Shown: positions 1 to 8,712, counted from the stretch's first letter. The stretch is DNA of 64,000 nucleotides from Caldicellulosiruptor danielii (GCF_034343125.1 NZ_CP139957.1:2102001-2166000), one strand, 5' to 3'. Made by a program: numbers and translations. The notes: generated from the sequence alone by a model not told the origin.

Positions 1-762
1 GTCCCACTTGCTTCGTATTCCTATTTTGAGCTGGGGATACTTCATCTTTAGTCTTTTAGCTTTGACCATTATGTCTTCTGGTACAGGTGGTTTGAATTTT
101 TCCATTGCCTTTCCCACATATAATCTTAATGTCCAGAAAAGATTTTCGTTCTCGCATGATAGCAAAAATTCCGCTATCCTTTCCAGTTCCTCTCCTTCTG
201 TGTCACCAAACACCGTCGTTCTGACCTCAAGCGGTATGTCATACCACGAAATCAGTTGTATGCTTTGCAATGTGTTCTCAAGATATTTCTCACTTTTCCT
301 GCCAGTCCCGGTCAATATCCTGAACCTCTCCGGTTTTATGCTCTTCAAATCTACTGCCCAGAAGTCTGTATATTCGATTAGCTTTTCCACAAATTCAGGA
401 CTTGAACCGTTGTGGGCTATTGATACCATCCCGCCTGCCTTCTTTATCGCTTTTGCAAGAGTTTTAGTGATGTTTGGAAAGCAACATGGGTCGCCACCCG
501 AAAAGCGTATTGCATATCCCCTATCCATGTGCTGCCTTGCCTTTTTTGCTATGTCCCTTAATTCCATCCACACACTTCCCTCTATTACCCCCTTTGTCTT
601 CCTGTACCCGTTGCGTTTGCACCATGGACATGAGTAGTTGCAAGCGCCAAAGGATAAAATCTTCATTGGTATGGGGTTGTCCTTTCCTATCGCCTGCATA
701 AAATGTGCGTACCGCACTTCCTCAAATACCCCGTCCCTGTGTGGTATCACAGGTATTTGCAC
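1..762 (-). CDS. Radical SAM protein (3' end off window)
   Basis: A leftward reading frame opens at a GTG (760-762) preceded by an AGGGGG ribosome site and stays open to the window edge. About 40 residues in it has CxxxCxxC (CNYSCPWC), the radical SAM [4Fe-4S] signature, and later GGDPCCFP, matching the family's GGE/GGDP glycine motif for SAM binding. The remaining helix-strand pattern (AVDLKS, LEVRTTV) resembles activating enzymes of the PflA/NrdG type. The substrate is unknown. It sits downstream of the S1-domain gene behind a hairpin, as the last visible ICE gene and probable cargo. The C-terminus is missing from the window. Confidence 0.8.
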   Translation of the reverse strand, partial: MQIPVIPHRDGVFEEVRYAHFMQAIGKDNPIPMKILSFGACNYSCPWCKRNGYRKTKGVIEGSVWMELRDIAKKARQHMDRGYAIRFSGGDPCCFPNITKTLAKAIKKAGGMVSIAHNGSSPEFVEKLIEYTDFWAVDLKSIKPERFRILTGTGRKSEKYLENTLQSIQLISWYDIPLEVRTTVFGDTEGEELERIAEFLLSCENENLFWTLRLYVGKAMEKFKPPVPEDIMVKAKRLKMKYPQLKIGIRSKWD

Positions 763-784
763 TTCTATCCCCCTGAAAAATAAA

Positions 785-811
785 AAAGCCCTGGCGTAAA
801 ACCAGGGCTTT
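785..811 (-). terminator. Intrinsic terminator, bidirectional-looking
   Basis: A 10-bp stem AAAGCCCTGG / CCAGGGCTTT with a 7-nt loop. On the minus strand a T-rich run follows. It lies between the S1-domain gene and the radical SAM gene and could end or attenuate the S1 transcript. Confidence 0.7.
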
Positions 812-899
812 ATTTTTTATATTCCTGTAGGACACATTTTTTGTCCTTTTTCCCCCTTATGGCTATATTATACTACTCCTGCTTTGCTTTTGCAAGTTG

Positions 900-1646
900 C
901 TATCTCAAAATCCTTAAAATTGTCCCAAATATCCTTCTGTTTTCTACGTCCACTGTCTTTATCAGCACTGCCACTTTTGTGCCTATTATCGGATTCTCTC
1001 TTGCGTTTGTGTATGGTGGGCACAGGCATTGCTTGCCATCAGGCAGTCTCACAAGTATCCCAAACGGTGCTATCGCATCTACTGGTGCTGCTATCGTCTG
1101 CTCAGGCTGTACTTCGGGTGGTGTCGACCATGGGTCAGGCATTGCCTCTTTCACGCTCACTCTTGGCGGATTTGTCGCTAATATCTTAACTTTCACCCTC
1201 TGCCCAAGCTTGAAATGTCTCCTCAAGTCGTTTGTATAGTTCCATAACATCTCCTCTACTGGCAGTGGAAATTCATAACCGTATACCTCTACAAACGCAT
1301 TCCTGGGTGTGATTCCTGTTATCCTGCCATTGACTATATCACCTATCTTTAAGTTCGCCCACTGCTTCCTTCTCTGTTCCATTGCTTTCCTGCGTGATAC
1401 CAGAAATTGCCCATTGCTCTCTGCAATAACTACAAACTCTACTGGCACTCCCAGTAGTGCATTTACCTTGTCCTTTACGTCGTCTTTTACTCCAAGCTCG
1501 CTCTCTGGACAAAATACCTTGAGCCCCTTGAAGTTTATCACTGCTGCAGGCTGGTTGTCTACCTGCCCCTTCGTTATAATTTCTCCAAGCAAAATCTTCC
1601 CGGTTCTCTGTGAATCCATCAGTTCTTTGATTCTCCTGTCTTCCAT
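900..1646 (-). CDS. S1-domain RNA-binding protein
   Basis: About 248 residues with two or more OB-fold S1-like stretches (LKIGDIVNGRITGITPRNAF near the centre, then GILVRLPDGK near the C-terminus), the arrangement seen in ribosomal protein S1-like proteins that bind single-stranded RNA. An open frame exists up to 1709, but the ATG at 1644-1646 has a strong AGGGAGG site 8 nt upstream and is the likely start. Hairpins lie on both sides, so it may be its own transcription unit inside the ICE series. Its role in the element is unknown; control of element mRNAs would be a guess. Confidence 0.75.
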   Translation of the reverse strand: MEDRRIKELMDSQRTGKILLGEIITKGQVDNQPAAVINFKGLKVFCPESELGVKDDVKDKVNALLGVPVEFVVIAESNGQFLVSRRKAMEQRRKQWANLKIGDIVNGRITGITPRNAFVEVYGYEFPLPVEEMLWNYTNDLRRHFKLGQRVKVKILATNPPRVSVKEAMPDPWSTPPEVQPEQTIAAPVDAIAPFGILVRLPDGKQCLCPPYTNARENPIIGTKVAVLIKTVDVENRRIFGTILRILR

Positions 1647-1691
1647 CTTCTCATACCTCCCTGCAAACTTATTTTTTGTTGCAAACAATAA

Positions 1692-1725
1692 AAAAAGCCT
1701 CTGGTACAAAATCCAGAGGCTTTTT
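1692..1725 (-). terminator. Intrinsic terminator after the coupling-protein gene
   Basis: A 13-bp perfect stem AAAAAGCCTCTGG / CCAGAGGCTTTTT with an 8-nt loop, starting at the stop codon of the coupling-protein gene. It is A/T-flanked so could act in both directions. The stem base AGCC/GGCT recurs in other hairpins of this ICE. Confidence 0.75.
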
Positions 1726-3635
1726 CACAGCAATTCGTCTTCTTCACCTGTAGTTTGCTGGTTTTGCAGTTGTGGTTCCTGCTGGGCTGTCAACTGTGGG
1801 GATTGTTGTACAGTCAGTTGCCCGGACTGTTGCTGGGTTTGAGTCTGCCACGACTGCCCTGTCTGCACCTGATACTGGGCTGTTAACCTCGCCTGTTCTT
1901 TTATCGCCTCTATCGCCCAGTCCCTTTCATACTCCCTTACTCCCCTCCTGATAAGTTCCTTGCTCTCTCTCAGTTCATCTATGTCAACCTTATCCACTAT
2001 CAGCGGTTTCTGTCCCCTTACCATCACTATCGCCTTACTGTTCTCAAATCGCAATACCTCGTCTGCGTTCAACAACTGTCTCTTCCCCACTGACTGCGTT
2101 ATCCTGTCTATCTCCGTCAACCCTTCAAGCCCGCCTTGCCTCGATATGGACCTCGTGTGTATCGACTTTGTCCCCAAAAGTTCCGATACATACTCCGCTG
2201 TCTTTAAATCATTCGCTCCTAAAAAGTACTTGGTGTCGCAGCACCCTATTATGTTCTCCCAGTCAAGGGGATATATCTTCGCTAATTGGCCAAGGCTTTG
2301 GAATATAACACTGCAATGCAGTCTTCTGGAACGTATTGTAGCAATCTTTTCTTGAAACTCTGGTATCTCACCTATGTTCGGAAACTCATCAAGCAGGAAA
2401 TATACCTCTCTCGCTTTTATTTCAGGGTCAACTGTCGTGTCATGCAAATTGACAAGCTTTATAAACAAAAAGCTGAAAAACAGTGAACTCAAAAAGCTAA
2501 ATGCCCTGTGTGTGTCGCTGATAATACAAAAATACGCTACCTTTCGTCTCTTTGGAGCTTCTAAGTCTATATCGCTCACTTCCGTCATCTTCTGCACAAG
2601 CTTGTTCTGAAATACCTGCAACCTTGTCCCAAGCCCTATTATAACTCCTGTCCTTACCTGCTCCGATGCCTGCGCAAATATGTTATATGCCATCTTCGAT
2701 GCACGGTCGTTCGGTATGCCCATAAACATGCTCTGCAGCCCTGCCATGTTCGTTGTTGCGAGTAACTTGTATAGTTCTCCTAAATTCTGTTCTTCTGGTG
2801 GTCTGGTTTCTTTAATGTACAGCACAAGCGCCTTGAGCAGATTCAACTCTGCCCTGTCCCAGAATGGGTCTCCACCTGCCTTCTTCATACCCGTTTGCGT
2901 ATTCCTAATCACTACATCCGCAAATACTGAAGCATCCATATCATCTGCTACTGCGTCCAGTGGGTTCCACCGGTCTGAACATTCAATGTTCACCAGATTC
3001 AATGCCTTCACATCATACCCCTGCCTCTCAAGCCATACCGCCATGTCCTCAAATAATTCACCCTTTGGATCGGTTATTATCATGCTCTGCCCCATCTGCG
3101 CTATCTTGATTATGTTCGGTCTTGCAAATGTCCTCGACTTGCCTGTACCAGGTGCACCAAATATCGCTATGTGCTTGTTGTACTTCGTGTCCGCCGGCAG
3201 TATCACATGCTCTCCTCTTACCTTCCCCAGTAGTATCCCTTTGTTGTTGTATCCAAACTTGAATACCTTCCTCGCTTCATTATGGCTCATCCAGTCCGCT
3301 GTCCCATATGTTCCCCGCTCGTCTGTCGCTACCCCCTTCCCAAAATGTATCTTGAGTTCCTCTCTGTACGCAAACACAAATACTACCACTACCACTAACA
3401 GCACTGTGCTTATTATTAGCCATAATTTCGCTACTGCAGAGTTTGTTAACACCTTTTGAATTGCTGCTACTGGGTCGGTTTGTATCTCTGCCTTCGGTGC
3501 CTTCCCCGACATAATTGCCTCCCACGAACTGTTATCCACTGCACTCGTCAGCACCCCTGAAAACATACCTACTAAATACGCCATTATCAAATAGTATATC
3601 ACCAGTATCGCCACTATACCCAATGCCTTCTTCAT
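1725..3635 (-). CDS. VirD4/TraG-type conjugative coupling ATPase (T4CP)
   Basis: A 636-residue inner-membrane ATPase that links the relaxase-DNA complex to the type IV channel. It has two N-terminal membrane helices (about 5-30 and 71-90), Walker A GAPGTGKSR (160-168), the VirD4 motif ITDPKGEL (187-194), and Walker B VYFLLDEFPN (411-420) followed by the family's QSLGQL segment. The C-terminal ~50 residues are Gln/Thr-rich low complexity. The ATG overlaps the upstream stop as ATGA and has a GAGGTGAT site, implying translational coupling to the wHTH gene. Confidence 0.95.
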   Translation of the reverse strand: MKKALGIVAILVIYYLIMAYLVGMFSGVLTSAVDNSSWEAIMSGKAPKAEIQTDPVAAIQKVLTNSAVAKLWLIISTVLLVVVVVFVFAYREELKIHFGKGVATDERGTYGTADWMSHNEARKVFKFGYNNKGILLGKVRGEHVILPADTKYNKHIAIFGAPGTGKSRTFARPNIIKIAQMGQSMIITDPKGELFEDMAVWLERQGYDVKALNLVNIECSDRWNPLDAVADDMDASVFADVVIRNTQTGMKKAGGDPFWDRAELNLLKALVLYIKETRPPEEQNLGELYKLLATTNMAGLQSMFMGIPNDRASKMAYNIFAQASEQVRTGVIIGLGTRLQVFQNKLVQKMTEVSDIDLEAPKRRKVAYFCIISDTHRAFSFLSSLFFSFLFIKLVNLHDTTVDPEIKAREVYFLLDEFPNIGEIPEFQEKIATIRSRRLHCSVIFQSLGQLAKIYPLDWENIIGCCDTKYFLGANDLKTAEYVSELLGTKSIHTRSISRQGGLEGLTEIDRITQSVGKRQLLNADEVLRFENSKAIVMVRGQKPLIVDKVDIDELRESKELIRRGVREYERDWAIEAIKEQARLTAQYQVQTGQSWQTQTQQQSGQLTVQQSPQLTAQQEPQLQNQQTTGEEDELL

Positions 3636-4678
3636 TGTTCCATCACCTCGTTTTGTATTTGTGTTTGTTCGTCGCTACTTGGCTGTTCTATATAACCCAC
3701 TGCACTCAAAAACTCCTGCATGGTTATCGTCCTTAATACTACTGGCAACCCTTCATATCTCCATCCTTGCCCCTTCAGTATCAGTACCTCCACCGCTTGC
3801 CTCATGCCTGCCTTCAGTACATCCTCTACCGCCTTCTTCCCTATCATGTCCCCATCTATCCCTATATAAACATACCTACCTCCCGCTTCAAAGTCAAATA
3901 CCCTGTGCCTACTGGGAAATGTACTGCTGTAAACCTTCCCCGCCACCTTCTGCTTCCACCCAGCTATCCCTACTATCACATCCATTATTCTCATCCCTGA
4001 TTCATTCAATGGCAATGCGTGCAGTGCCTTTGCCCTTATCTTCGTCCCATGCTTTAATATAACGTCCAGAAAGTCCTTTAACTTCTCCTGCCCCTCACAT
4101 AAAAATATAAACCGCTCTATACCATAGTTCACTAACTCGTCCATGTCGCTTATCATCTCCGACAATACCTTCATGTTCGACTTGCTCGATACCTTGAATA
4201 TACCATAACCATTCGCCTCTCCCAGTATCTTGTTCTTGTCGCTTATCCCATCCTTCCTGCCTCCTTCCCTGCTCTGTTGCTTTAGTTCCCACGCCGTCCT
4301 AAAATGCGGATATATATATGCCCTGTTACCTACCATCACTATGTTCTTCCACCTGTACACCATCTCCTTGCTCGTAGGATTGCTCAGTGGCTCAAAACTC
4401 TCCCCTAACTCTATCGCTGCGTACTCTATCCCGCCTGTGTCTAGCGTTAAGTATTTGCCCGCTACTTTCTTCAGTACCTTCTCCTCTATTAGCCTGTCTA
4501 TTCGCTTGTAATACGCCCACTTGTTCTTGTATATCTCCCTCGCCATTTCGTAATTAACCATCTTAAACCTTAGTATCTTCCTTATCAGTTGCTCATCACG
4601 TTCTGTTATCTGTATCATCCCACTTAACACCCCTTCCTTGTATTGTTTTGCTCCCGTAGAGTTGATTGCTGGCTTCAT
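3632..4678 (-). CDS. wHTH protein, replication-relaxation-like
   Basis: A 348-residue protein, or 328 from the internal ATG at 4616-4618. The N-terminal ~60 residues from MIQITERDEQ form a winged helix-turn-helix, as in the replication-relaxation family that accompanies mobilisation genes of Firmicutes plasmids. The rest is alpha/beta with no motif I recognise. A stop codon two codons upstream of the first ATG limits the frame; the ribosome site is ambiguous for both starts. It is coupled to the T4CP gene by ATGA overlap, so a role in preparing DNA for transfer is plausible but inferred. Confidence 0.6.
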   Translation of the reverse strand: MKPAINSTGAKQYKEGVLSGMIQITERDEQLIRKILRFKMVNYEMAREIYKNKWAYYKRIDRLIEEKVLKKVAGKYLTLDTGGIEYAAIELGESFEPLSNPTSKEMVYRWKNIVMVGNRAYIYPHFRTAWELKQQSREGGRKDGISDKNKILGEANGYGIFKVSSKSNMKVLSEMISDMDELVNYGIERFIFLCEGQEKLKDFLDVILKHGTKIRAKALHALPLNESGMRIMDVIVGIAGWKQKVAGKVYSSTFPSRHRVFDFEAGGRYVYIGIDGDMIGKKAVEDVLKAGMRQAVEVLILKGQGWRYEGLPVVLRTITMQEFLSAVGYIEQPSSDEQTQIQNEVMEQ

Positions 4679-5118
4679 CGCTGCTGGCTTTTACTGGCTG
4701 TATTGCTACTGGTTCCTTGCTACTGGTCTTTTCCTGCTGGAAATTAATTCGGCTACTGGCTTTTTGTCCGCTACCAATCCCATTCGCCTGCCTCACATCA
4801 CTGTACACTGACTATACGTCAGTTGGTTTTGATTGGCTACTGCGTGCAGAGAAACTAAAGATTTCTCTGCACCTTGATTTTCCCACGCTTTTTTTCAGGA
4901 GCATTTAACCCTCGATAGTATTGCTTTCTGCCTGTCAAGTTCGCTATCCAAGTTCGCTATCCAGTACTGTTTCCATTTTATAATTGTAGTTTGGATACCT
5001 TTTTGGTTACTTTCTTGGTAATCGTTTTTGATAGTCTTGCTATTTCAAAGTATTGCCATATACTCCCTTTATTGCTTTGTGTTTACTGGCAATGAAATAG
5101 AATTACTTTGTTTTGCTG
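4679..5118. repeat. Non-coding repeat-rich segment, possible oriT or cis site
   Basis: A 440-bp gap without a convincing gene. It holds three perfect GCTACTGG octamers (4705, 4719, 4752) with near-copies around them, a perfect 11-bp inverted repeat GTGCAGAGAAA / TTTCTCTGCAC (4844-4854 / 4862-4872), and a 13-bp tandem duplication AAGTTCGCTATCC (4937-4949, 4950-4962). Such clustering beside the coupling-protein operon would suit an oriT or another protein-binding site. No relaxase is in view to match it with. Confidence 0.5.
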
Positions 5119-5739
5119 TTAGATATTTACTGGTAATTTATCAGCTACTGTTGTGTCCGGCTTTACTGAAATTATTTGCAGCATATTGTGTCTGTCGGTT
5201 ACTTTTATTAATGTTTTTGGGTACATATTGTCTATTGGGAAGCCAACGCATGAGAATGATATATGAGTCATTGTGTCGCTTGGTATAATCCCATGCATAA
5301 CTAATGCGTCTATTATTGTTTTTATCATTCGATTATCCGTATCAGCCTTTAAAGCTACACTTTCAGGAACATAGAATTCAAAAGCAACATGAGCCTTTTC
5401 AAAGTGAGGTTTTGTAGGCAATAGCGTAATTGCTTTGTTCATGATTTCTTTCCACTTGAGAATATCTGATGTGGTAGTAACTTTGTATATTGGTGGAACG
5501 TCAAAGATTGTAATTTTGAGAATGTTGTCCTTGTACTCTGCTTCAACGTTGTCAATTATTAAGTCAGTATCCATCTTAAAGCCATACTCCTGTTCTAATA
5601 TATCTGTGGTGAATCTAAACTGGCTTTGGGCATCAAATAAAGCACTTCGCATTTTGTATATGGCTTTTTCAATTTCTTTTAACTGCTTGTTGTACTCTTT
5701 GGCAATGTATTTAATGTTGTCTTCAAGAAAGTTGGACAA
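5119..5739 (-). CDS. Unknown protein with a RusA-like motif
   Basis: 206 residues. The TTG start at 5737-5739 has an AAAGGAG site 8 nt upstream. The N-terminal ~50 residues are helical and charged (possible coiled coil). The centre holds ADTDNRMIKTIIDALVMHG...SDT, which resembles the metal-binding D-x-DN...K..(L)DAL...D pattern of RusA Holliday-junction resolvases. The match is from memory and the overall length exceeds RusA (~120), so a resolvase fused to a helical domain is only a suggestion. It lies between the partition genes and the repeat-rich gap. Confidence 0.5.
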   Translation of the reverse strand: MSNFLEDNIKYIAKEYNKQLKEIEKAIYKMRSALFDAQSQFRFTTDILEQEYGFKMDTDLIIDNVEAEYKDNILKITIFDVPPIYKVTTTSDILKWKEIMNKAITLLPTKPHFEKAHVAFEFYVPESVALKADTDNRMIKTIIDALVMHGIIPSDTMTHISFSCVGFPIDNMYPKTLIKVTDRHNMLQIISVKPDTTVADKLPVNI

Positions 5740-5780
5740 ACCGTATCACTCCTTTATTTTGCAGGACTTCTATAAAACAA

Positions 5781-5809
5781 AAGGCAGGAAGCTTTGAACT
5801 TCCTGCCTT
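5781..5809 (-). terminator. Intrinsic terminator after parR-like gene
   Basis: An 11-bp stem AAGGCAGGAAG / CTTCCTGCCTT with a 7-nt loop and a TTGTTTTAT tail on the minus strand, just past the stop of the 5819-6067 gene. Confidence 0.75.
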
Positions 5810-5818
5810 AGGTGAAGG

Positions 5819-6067
5819 TTATAGTTTTGAAAATGCATCAAGAAATGACCGAACAGCTTTTTTGTTTTTTAGCAAATTATTCGTTTTGTCTTCTGGCTCA
5901 TTGTTATTTGCTACTGGTAGCTGGATTGTTTTAAGTTTGACTGTACCACTTAAAACTGCTTTTGTTGCGTAGTATAATTCAAGTGCATCCAAGATAACTT
6001 GAGTTTTGTTTTCTTCTTGCCAGATAGGGTGCTTAGGGTCTATACGTATAGTAATTGACTTTTTCAT
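5819..6067 (-). CDS. parR: Small ParR-like DNA-binding adaptor
   Basis: 82 residues beginning with a short basic strand (KKSITIRIDPKH) followed by helices, compatible with a ribbon-helix-helix fold. It lies directly downstream of the ParM-like actin gene, the place of ParR in type II partition operons. ParR binds the parC repeats and caps the ParM filament. Sequence alone would not prove this; position and size are the main evidence. A terminator follows, closing the parMR unit. Confidence 0.6.
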   Translation of the reverse strand: MKKSITIRIDPKHPIWQEENKTQVILDALELYYATKAVLSGTVKLKTIQLPVANNNEPEDKTNNLLKNKKAVRSFLDAFSKL

Positions 6068-6249
6068 GCAACCACTACCTTTTGTAATGCAACTCTAATC
6101 CTTATTATATCTCATTTCGTAGCACTTTGACCAGTCATTTTGTCTTGCAACTTTATGATTTTTTGCCCTGCTGGGCAGCATTGCATTACAGATTGCACCT
6201 CCCAGCAGGGTCTATCTCAGTTTTATCAAGCCTTTGAGTTGTATTACAA

Positions 6250-7194
6250 TTAAGCATCCAATAACCTTAAAAATCCCCTTGCGTTTGCAAATTGAGCATT
6301 GTCAAGTACCTGTACATTTTCGAAGGTTCTTTGCAGTATAGATGCAGCATAGAAAGCACCGCCGCCAGCAACAAAAATACCGCCGAGTGAGTTAAGTTCG
6401 CTGTGAAGTTTTTTGAGCACTGACTGTACTATGTCATTAGCAACTGCGTGGTACACATCGCTTTTCATCTCTTCGATGTTTATATTTCTGCCACGAACGG
6501 GTATGGTTGAACGTTCGTGAATGTCCATAAGAAATTTGGAGTCATAGCTAATATTAAATTTTCTTTCAAAAAGCAGGCTTAGTTTTTCAATTGCAAGTGA
6601 CATTCCCTTATCGACTGTGAAGCACAGGTCAAGTACAGGTTCAATATTCTCTCCCTCAATTTCGACAGTCACAACATCGGTTGTTCTGAACCCAACATCG
6701 ACCAAGCAGTATCTACCGTTGAGCTGCTGGTCAAGGGTGAAGAATGCTCCAACGCCTTGAGGAAAAACCTCACACCTGACAATGTGATAGTTATGAGCAA
6801 CATTGTCTTTGTCTACAATTGTATCTTCTGAGTATTCAAAGTAGTCCTTGACCTTGTCACGGAGCAATTTGTAAAACATAAGCGGAAGTCCTAACCCCAG
6901 TTCGACTTCCCCTTCAGTGATTCCTGTAGCCAGAAATGATGTGAGCACAAGTATTCTTGCAAAGTTAGAAGTAAATCTTTCTGGTGTGAAATTAGTTTCT
7001 GGTGCAATAGAATCCAGTGCTGCCTTCCCAACGGCATATGTTTGATTGTTGTAGTTGATATAGTAATCTTTGAATGTGCCAAAGCCCAAGTCGGTGAGGA
7101 CTGTCTTTGCCACTGCGGATGGGAAAACAACTTCTTTCTCCTGTTCAGAAACAGCTTTTGTAAAACCAAAGCCTATATCAACAGCGCATTTCAT
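6250..7194 (-). CDS. parM: ParM/StbA-like actin ATPase for DNA segregation
   Basis: 314 residues from the ATG at 7192-7194, which has an AAGGGGG site. The frame is open to 7404 but that extension overlaps a terminator and has no motif. It shows the actin-fold phosphate loops DIGFGFTK (N-terminus) and LVDVGFRTTDV (middle), and the adenosine motif IFVAGGGAF near the C-terminus. Such proteins polymerise to push plasmid copies apart; in an ICE they stabilise the excised replicating circle. Followed by the small parR-like gene; a 180-bp gap with a CCCTGCTGGG / CCCAGCAGGG inverted repeat separates them. Confidence 0.88.
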   Translation of the reverse strand: MKCAVDIGFGFTKAVSEQEKEVVFPSAVAKTVLTDLGFGTFKDYYINYNNQTYAVGKAALDSIAPETNFTPERFTSNFARILVLTSFLATGITEGEVELGLGLPLMFYKLLRDKVKDYFEYSEDTIVDKDNVAHNYHIVRCEVFPQGVGAFFTLDQQLNGRYCLVDVGFRTTDVVTVEIEGENIEPVLDLCFTVDKGMSLAIEKLSLLFERKFNISYDSKFLMDIHERSTIPVRGRNINIEEMKSDVYHAVANDIVQSVLKKLHSELNSLGGIFVAGGGAFYAASILQRTFENVQVLDNAQFANARGFLRLLDA

Positions 7195-7482
7195 TTTATC
7201 AATCCCCCTTCTTGTTAATAATTTTGTGGATATTTTGTATTCCTGAAAACAAAAAATCCCGTAGACCTTTGAAGACCTACGGGTTTTCATGTCGGTTGTT
7301 TTTTGAGCAAAATTTTGGGTAAAATTTTGAGTATAGAAGCCGGTTGTTCGCTTTTTTGTTCGGTAGACTGTGTGATAAACTGTAATTGAAGAGTTCGCAA
7401 ACATATAGTTTGCCCATAAGGAGTTTGCATAGTAAAGGGGAGAATGGGACCCTCCCCCCTTATGTGAAATATGAACCTCACA
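7195..7482. promoter_or_regulatory. parM leader region with terminator and short repeats
   Basis: About 290 bp upstream of parM. A hairpin CCCGTAG / CTACGGG (7258-7264 / 7277-7283) is followed on the minus strand by ATTTTTTGTTTT, a good intrinsic terminator just before parM. Upstream are two AAAATTTTG copies and two CGGTTGTT copies (7287-7350), and CAAAC-N5-GTTTG at 7398-7412. Direct repeats upstream of parM are where parC centromeres usually lie, but these are few and short. No gene is convincing in this stretch. Confidence 0.45.
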
Positions 7483-7508
7483 AGCCCTGAAGTTTTATCT
7501 TCAGGGCT
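7483..7508. terminator. Hairpin at the stop of the zinc-ribbon gene
   Basis: A 10-bp perfect stem AGCCCTGAAG / CTTCAGGGCT with a 6-nt loop. The stop codon of the leftward gene lies within it. The T-run lies on the plus-strand side, so as a leftward terminator it is weak; it may mainly protect mRNA ends. Confidence 0.5.
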
Positions 7509-8046
7509 TTTTTGATGTTGCAAGCAATTTTTTCTGGACAATTCGCTTTTTTATTTCTTCCCATTCCTGCTGTGTTATAACATAATCATTGGACATTTGC
7601 AAAAAGGCTATTAGTTTGTCTTCTATCCAGTCAGCATACACTACATCTCCACAACTTCTAACAACTGTTGCAAACACTTCTTTGTCAAGTTTAAAATTTC
7701 TAAACCCCAAATCTCTGAAATAGTACTGGATGTTCCTCATTTGCTTTTCGGTAAACAATACTTCAATATTGATTTCCTTGTTGTTGAACGTGAGAAACAG
7801 AACATTTACTGGTTCTTTTTCAATAATGTATCTTTCAACATAGTCCCACAGACTTCTGTTAAGCAATTGTTGGTAGTGTTTTTCGCAGAATCGGACTCCT
7901 GCACGGTGAAGTTTATACATAGCTTTTTCTTTGCAGCCAGAAACTTCGCAAAGCACGTTGTCAGATGTTTCATACACAATTGACTCTTTTTTGTTGCTTT
8001 TTGGAAACAGAAGTGCAATTCGTGCTCTATCAAGTACGTCAGTCAT
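7501..8046 (-). CDS. Unknown protein with Cys4-type zinc site (paralogue 1)
   Basis: 181 residues. C33-x4-C38 ... C54-x2-H57 forms a probable zinc-binding site at the N-terminus; the C-terminus has DYVITQQEWEEIKKR. The next gene upstream has the same plan (CxxxxC...CxxH and a YIITREEWQEIKER tail), so the two are tandem paralogues. The ATG overlaps the upstream stop by one base (TAATG), so they are translated together. No family is recognised. A ParMR accessory or T4SS regulator role is possible but unsupported. Confidence 0.7.
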   Translation of the reverse strand: MTDVLDRARIALLFPKSNKKESIVYETSDNVLCEVSGCKEKAMYKLHRAGVRFCEKHYQQLLNRSLWDYVERYIIEKEPVNVLFLTFNNKEINIEVLFTEKQMRNIQYYFRDLGFRNFKLDKEVFATVVRSCGDVVYADWIEDKLIAFLQMSNDYVITQQEWEEIKKRIVQKKLLATSKKP

Positions 8047-8585
8047 TACACGAATTCCCCCAATCTTTCTTTAATCTCCTGCCACTCTTCCCTGGTTATG
8101 ATGTACTCATCGTTTGTTTCATCGAGGTAGTATACAAATATGATGCTGCCAACAACATCAGCATATGCTATTCTTTCTTGAGTTCTCAGTAAACTCAAAA
8201 ACACATCAGTGGTTAGTATTTCGTTCTCTTCTAAGATTCCTGTATCTTTCAAAAACTTCTCTGCTTCAAAAACAAGACTTATATCACCCAGTTTTGTTAC
8301 TTTAATCTTTTTATCATTTATTACAACCGGTATCTCAACTGTTTTTGGAGAATCTATGATATTTAGCAACGCATACTCCATAGTGTTTGCCTTGACATAG
8401 TCAAAGTGTTTTTTGCACAGATAAATTGTCTCTTCTGGTTCTTCATATTCAATTTTGTGCTCTGCACTTTCTATGCACTCAGGTTCAGAACAAATAAAAC
8501 CAGAGGTATTGCTTAATCTTGACACCTTTACGCCGAACTCACCGATATCAACAGCAACATCAATTAAGCTCCATCTTTTTTTCAA
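8046..8585 (-). CDS. Unknown protein with Cys3His zinc site (paralogue 2)
   Basis: 179 residues with C32-x4-C37 ... C57-x2-H60 and a C-terminal YIITREEWQEIKER, closely matching the following gene. The N-terminal 30 residues include AVDIGEFGVKVSRLS, which faintly recalls an actin phosphate loop but lacks the rest of that fold. Probably arose by tandem duplication. It lies after the VirB6-like gene and a terminator, so it may start its own unit with the parMR genes. Confidence 0.7.
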   Translation of the reverse strand: MKKRWSLIDVAVDIGEFGVKVSRLSNTSGFICSEPECIESAEHKIEYEEPEETIYLCKKHFDYVKANTMEYALLNIIDSPKTVEIPVVINDKKIKVTKLGDISLVFEAEKFLKDTGILEENEILTTDVFLSLLRTQERIAYADVVGSIIFVYYLDETNDEYIITREEWQEIKERLGEFV

Positions 8586-8677
8586 CCAGAACCACCCTTC
8601 CTTTTTGTAACTTCTACAAAAACCATACCACTATTGAACCGTGATTGGTACTGCAAACATGCTTTTGGACACACAAA

Positions 8678-8707
8678 AAGCCCCAGAGCTGTACTTCCCT
8701 GGGGCTT
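8678..8707 (-). terminator. Intrinsic terminator after the VirB6-like gene
   Basis: A 9-bp stem AAGCCCCAG / CTGGGGCTT with a 12-nt loop, followed on the minus strand by TTTTTGTGTG. It marks the end of the T4SS gene run. Confidence 0.75.
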
Positions 8708-8712
8708 CACAG

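Noticed and set aside
2680-3459. Long rightward ORF opposite the coupling-protein gene
   Set aside because: It is antisense to clear VirD4 motifs, has no ribosome site and shows no recognisable domain; a shadow of the real frame.
4596-4808. 70-residue leftward ORF upstream of the wHTH gene
   Set aside because: It overlaps the GCTACTGG repeats and the wHTH gene in another frame and has no ribosome site; the repeats explain its open frame.
7195-7404. N-terminal extension of ParM to 7404
   Set aside because: It crosses a terminator hairpin and precedes the DIGFGFTK motif that opens actin-like proteins; the ATG at 7194 has a strong ribosome site.
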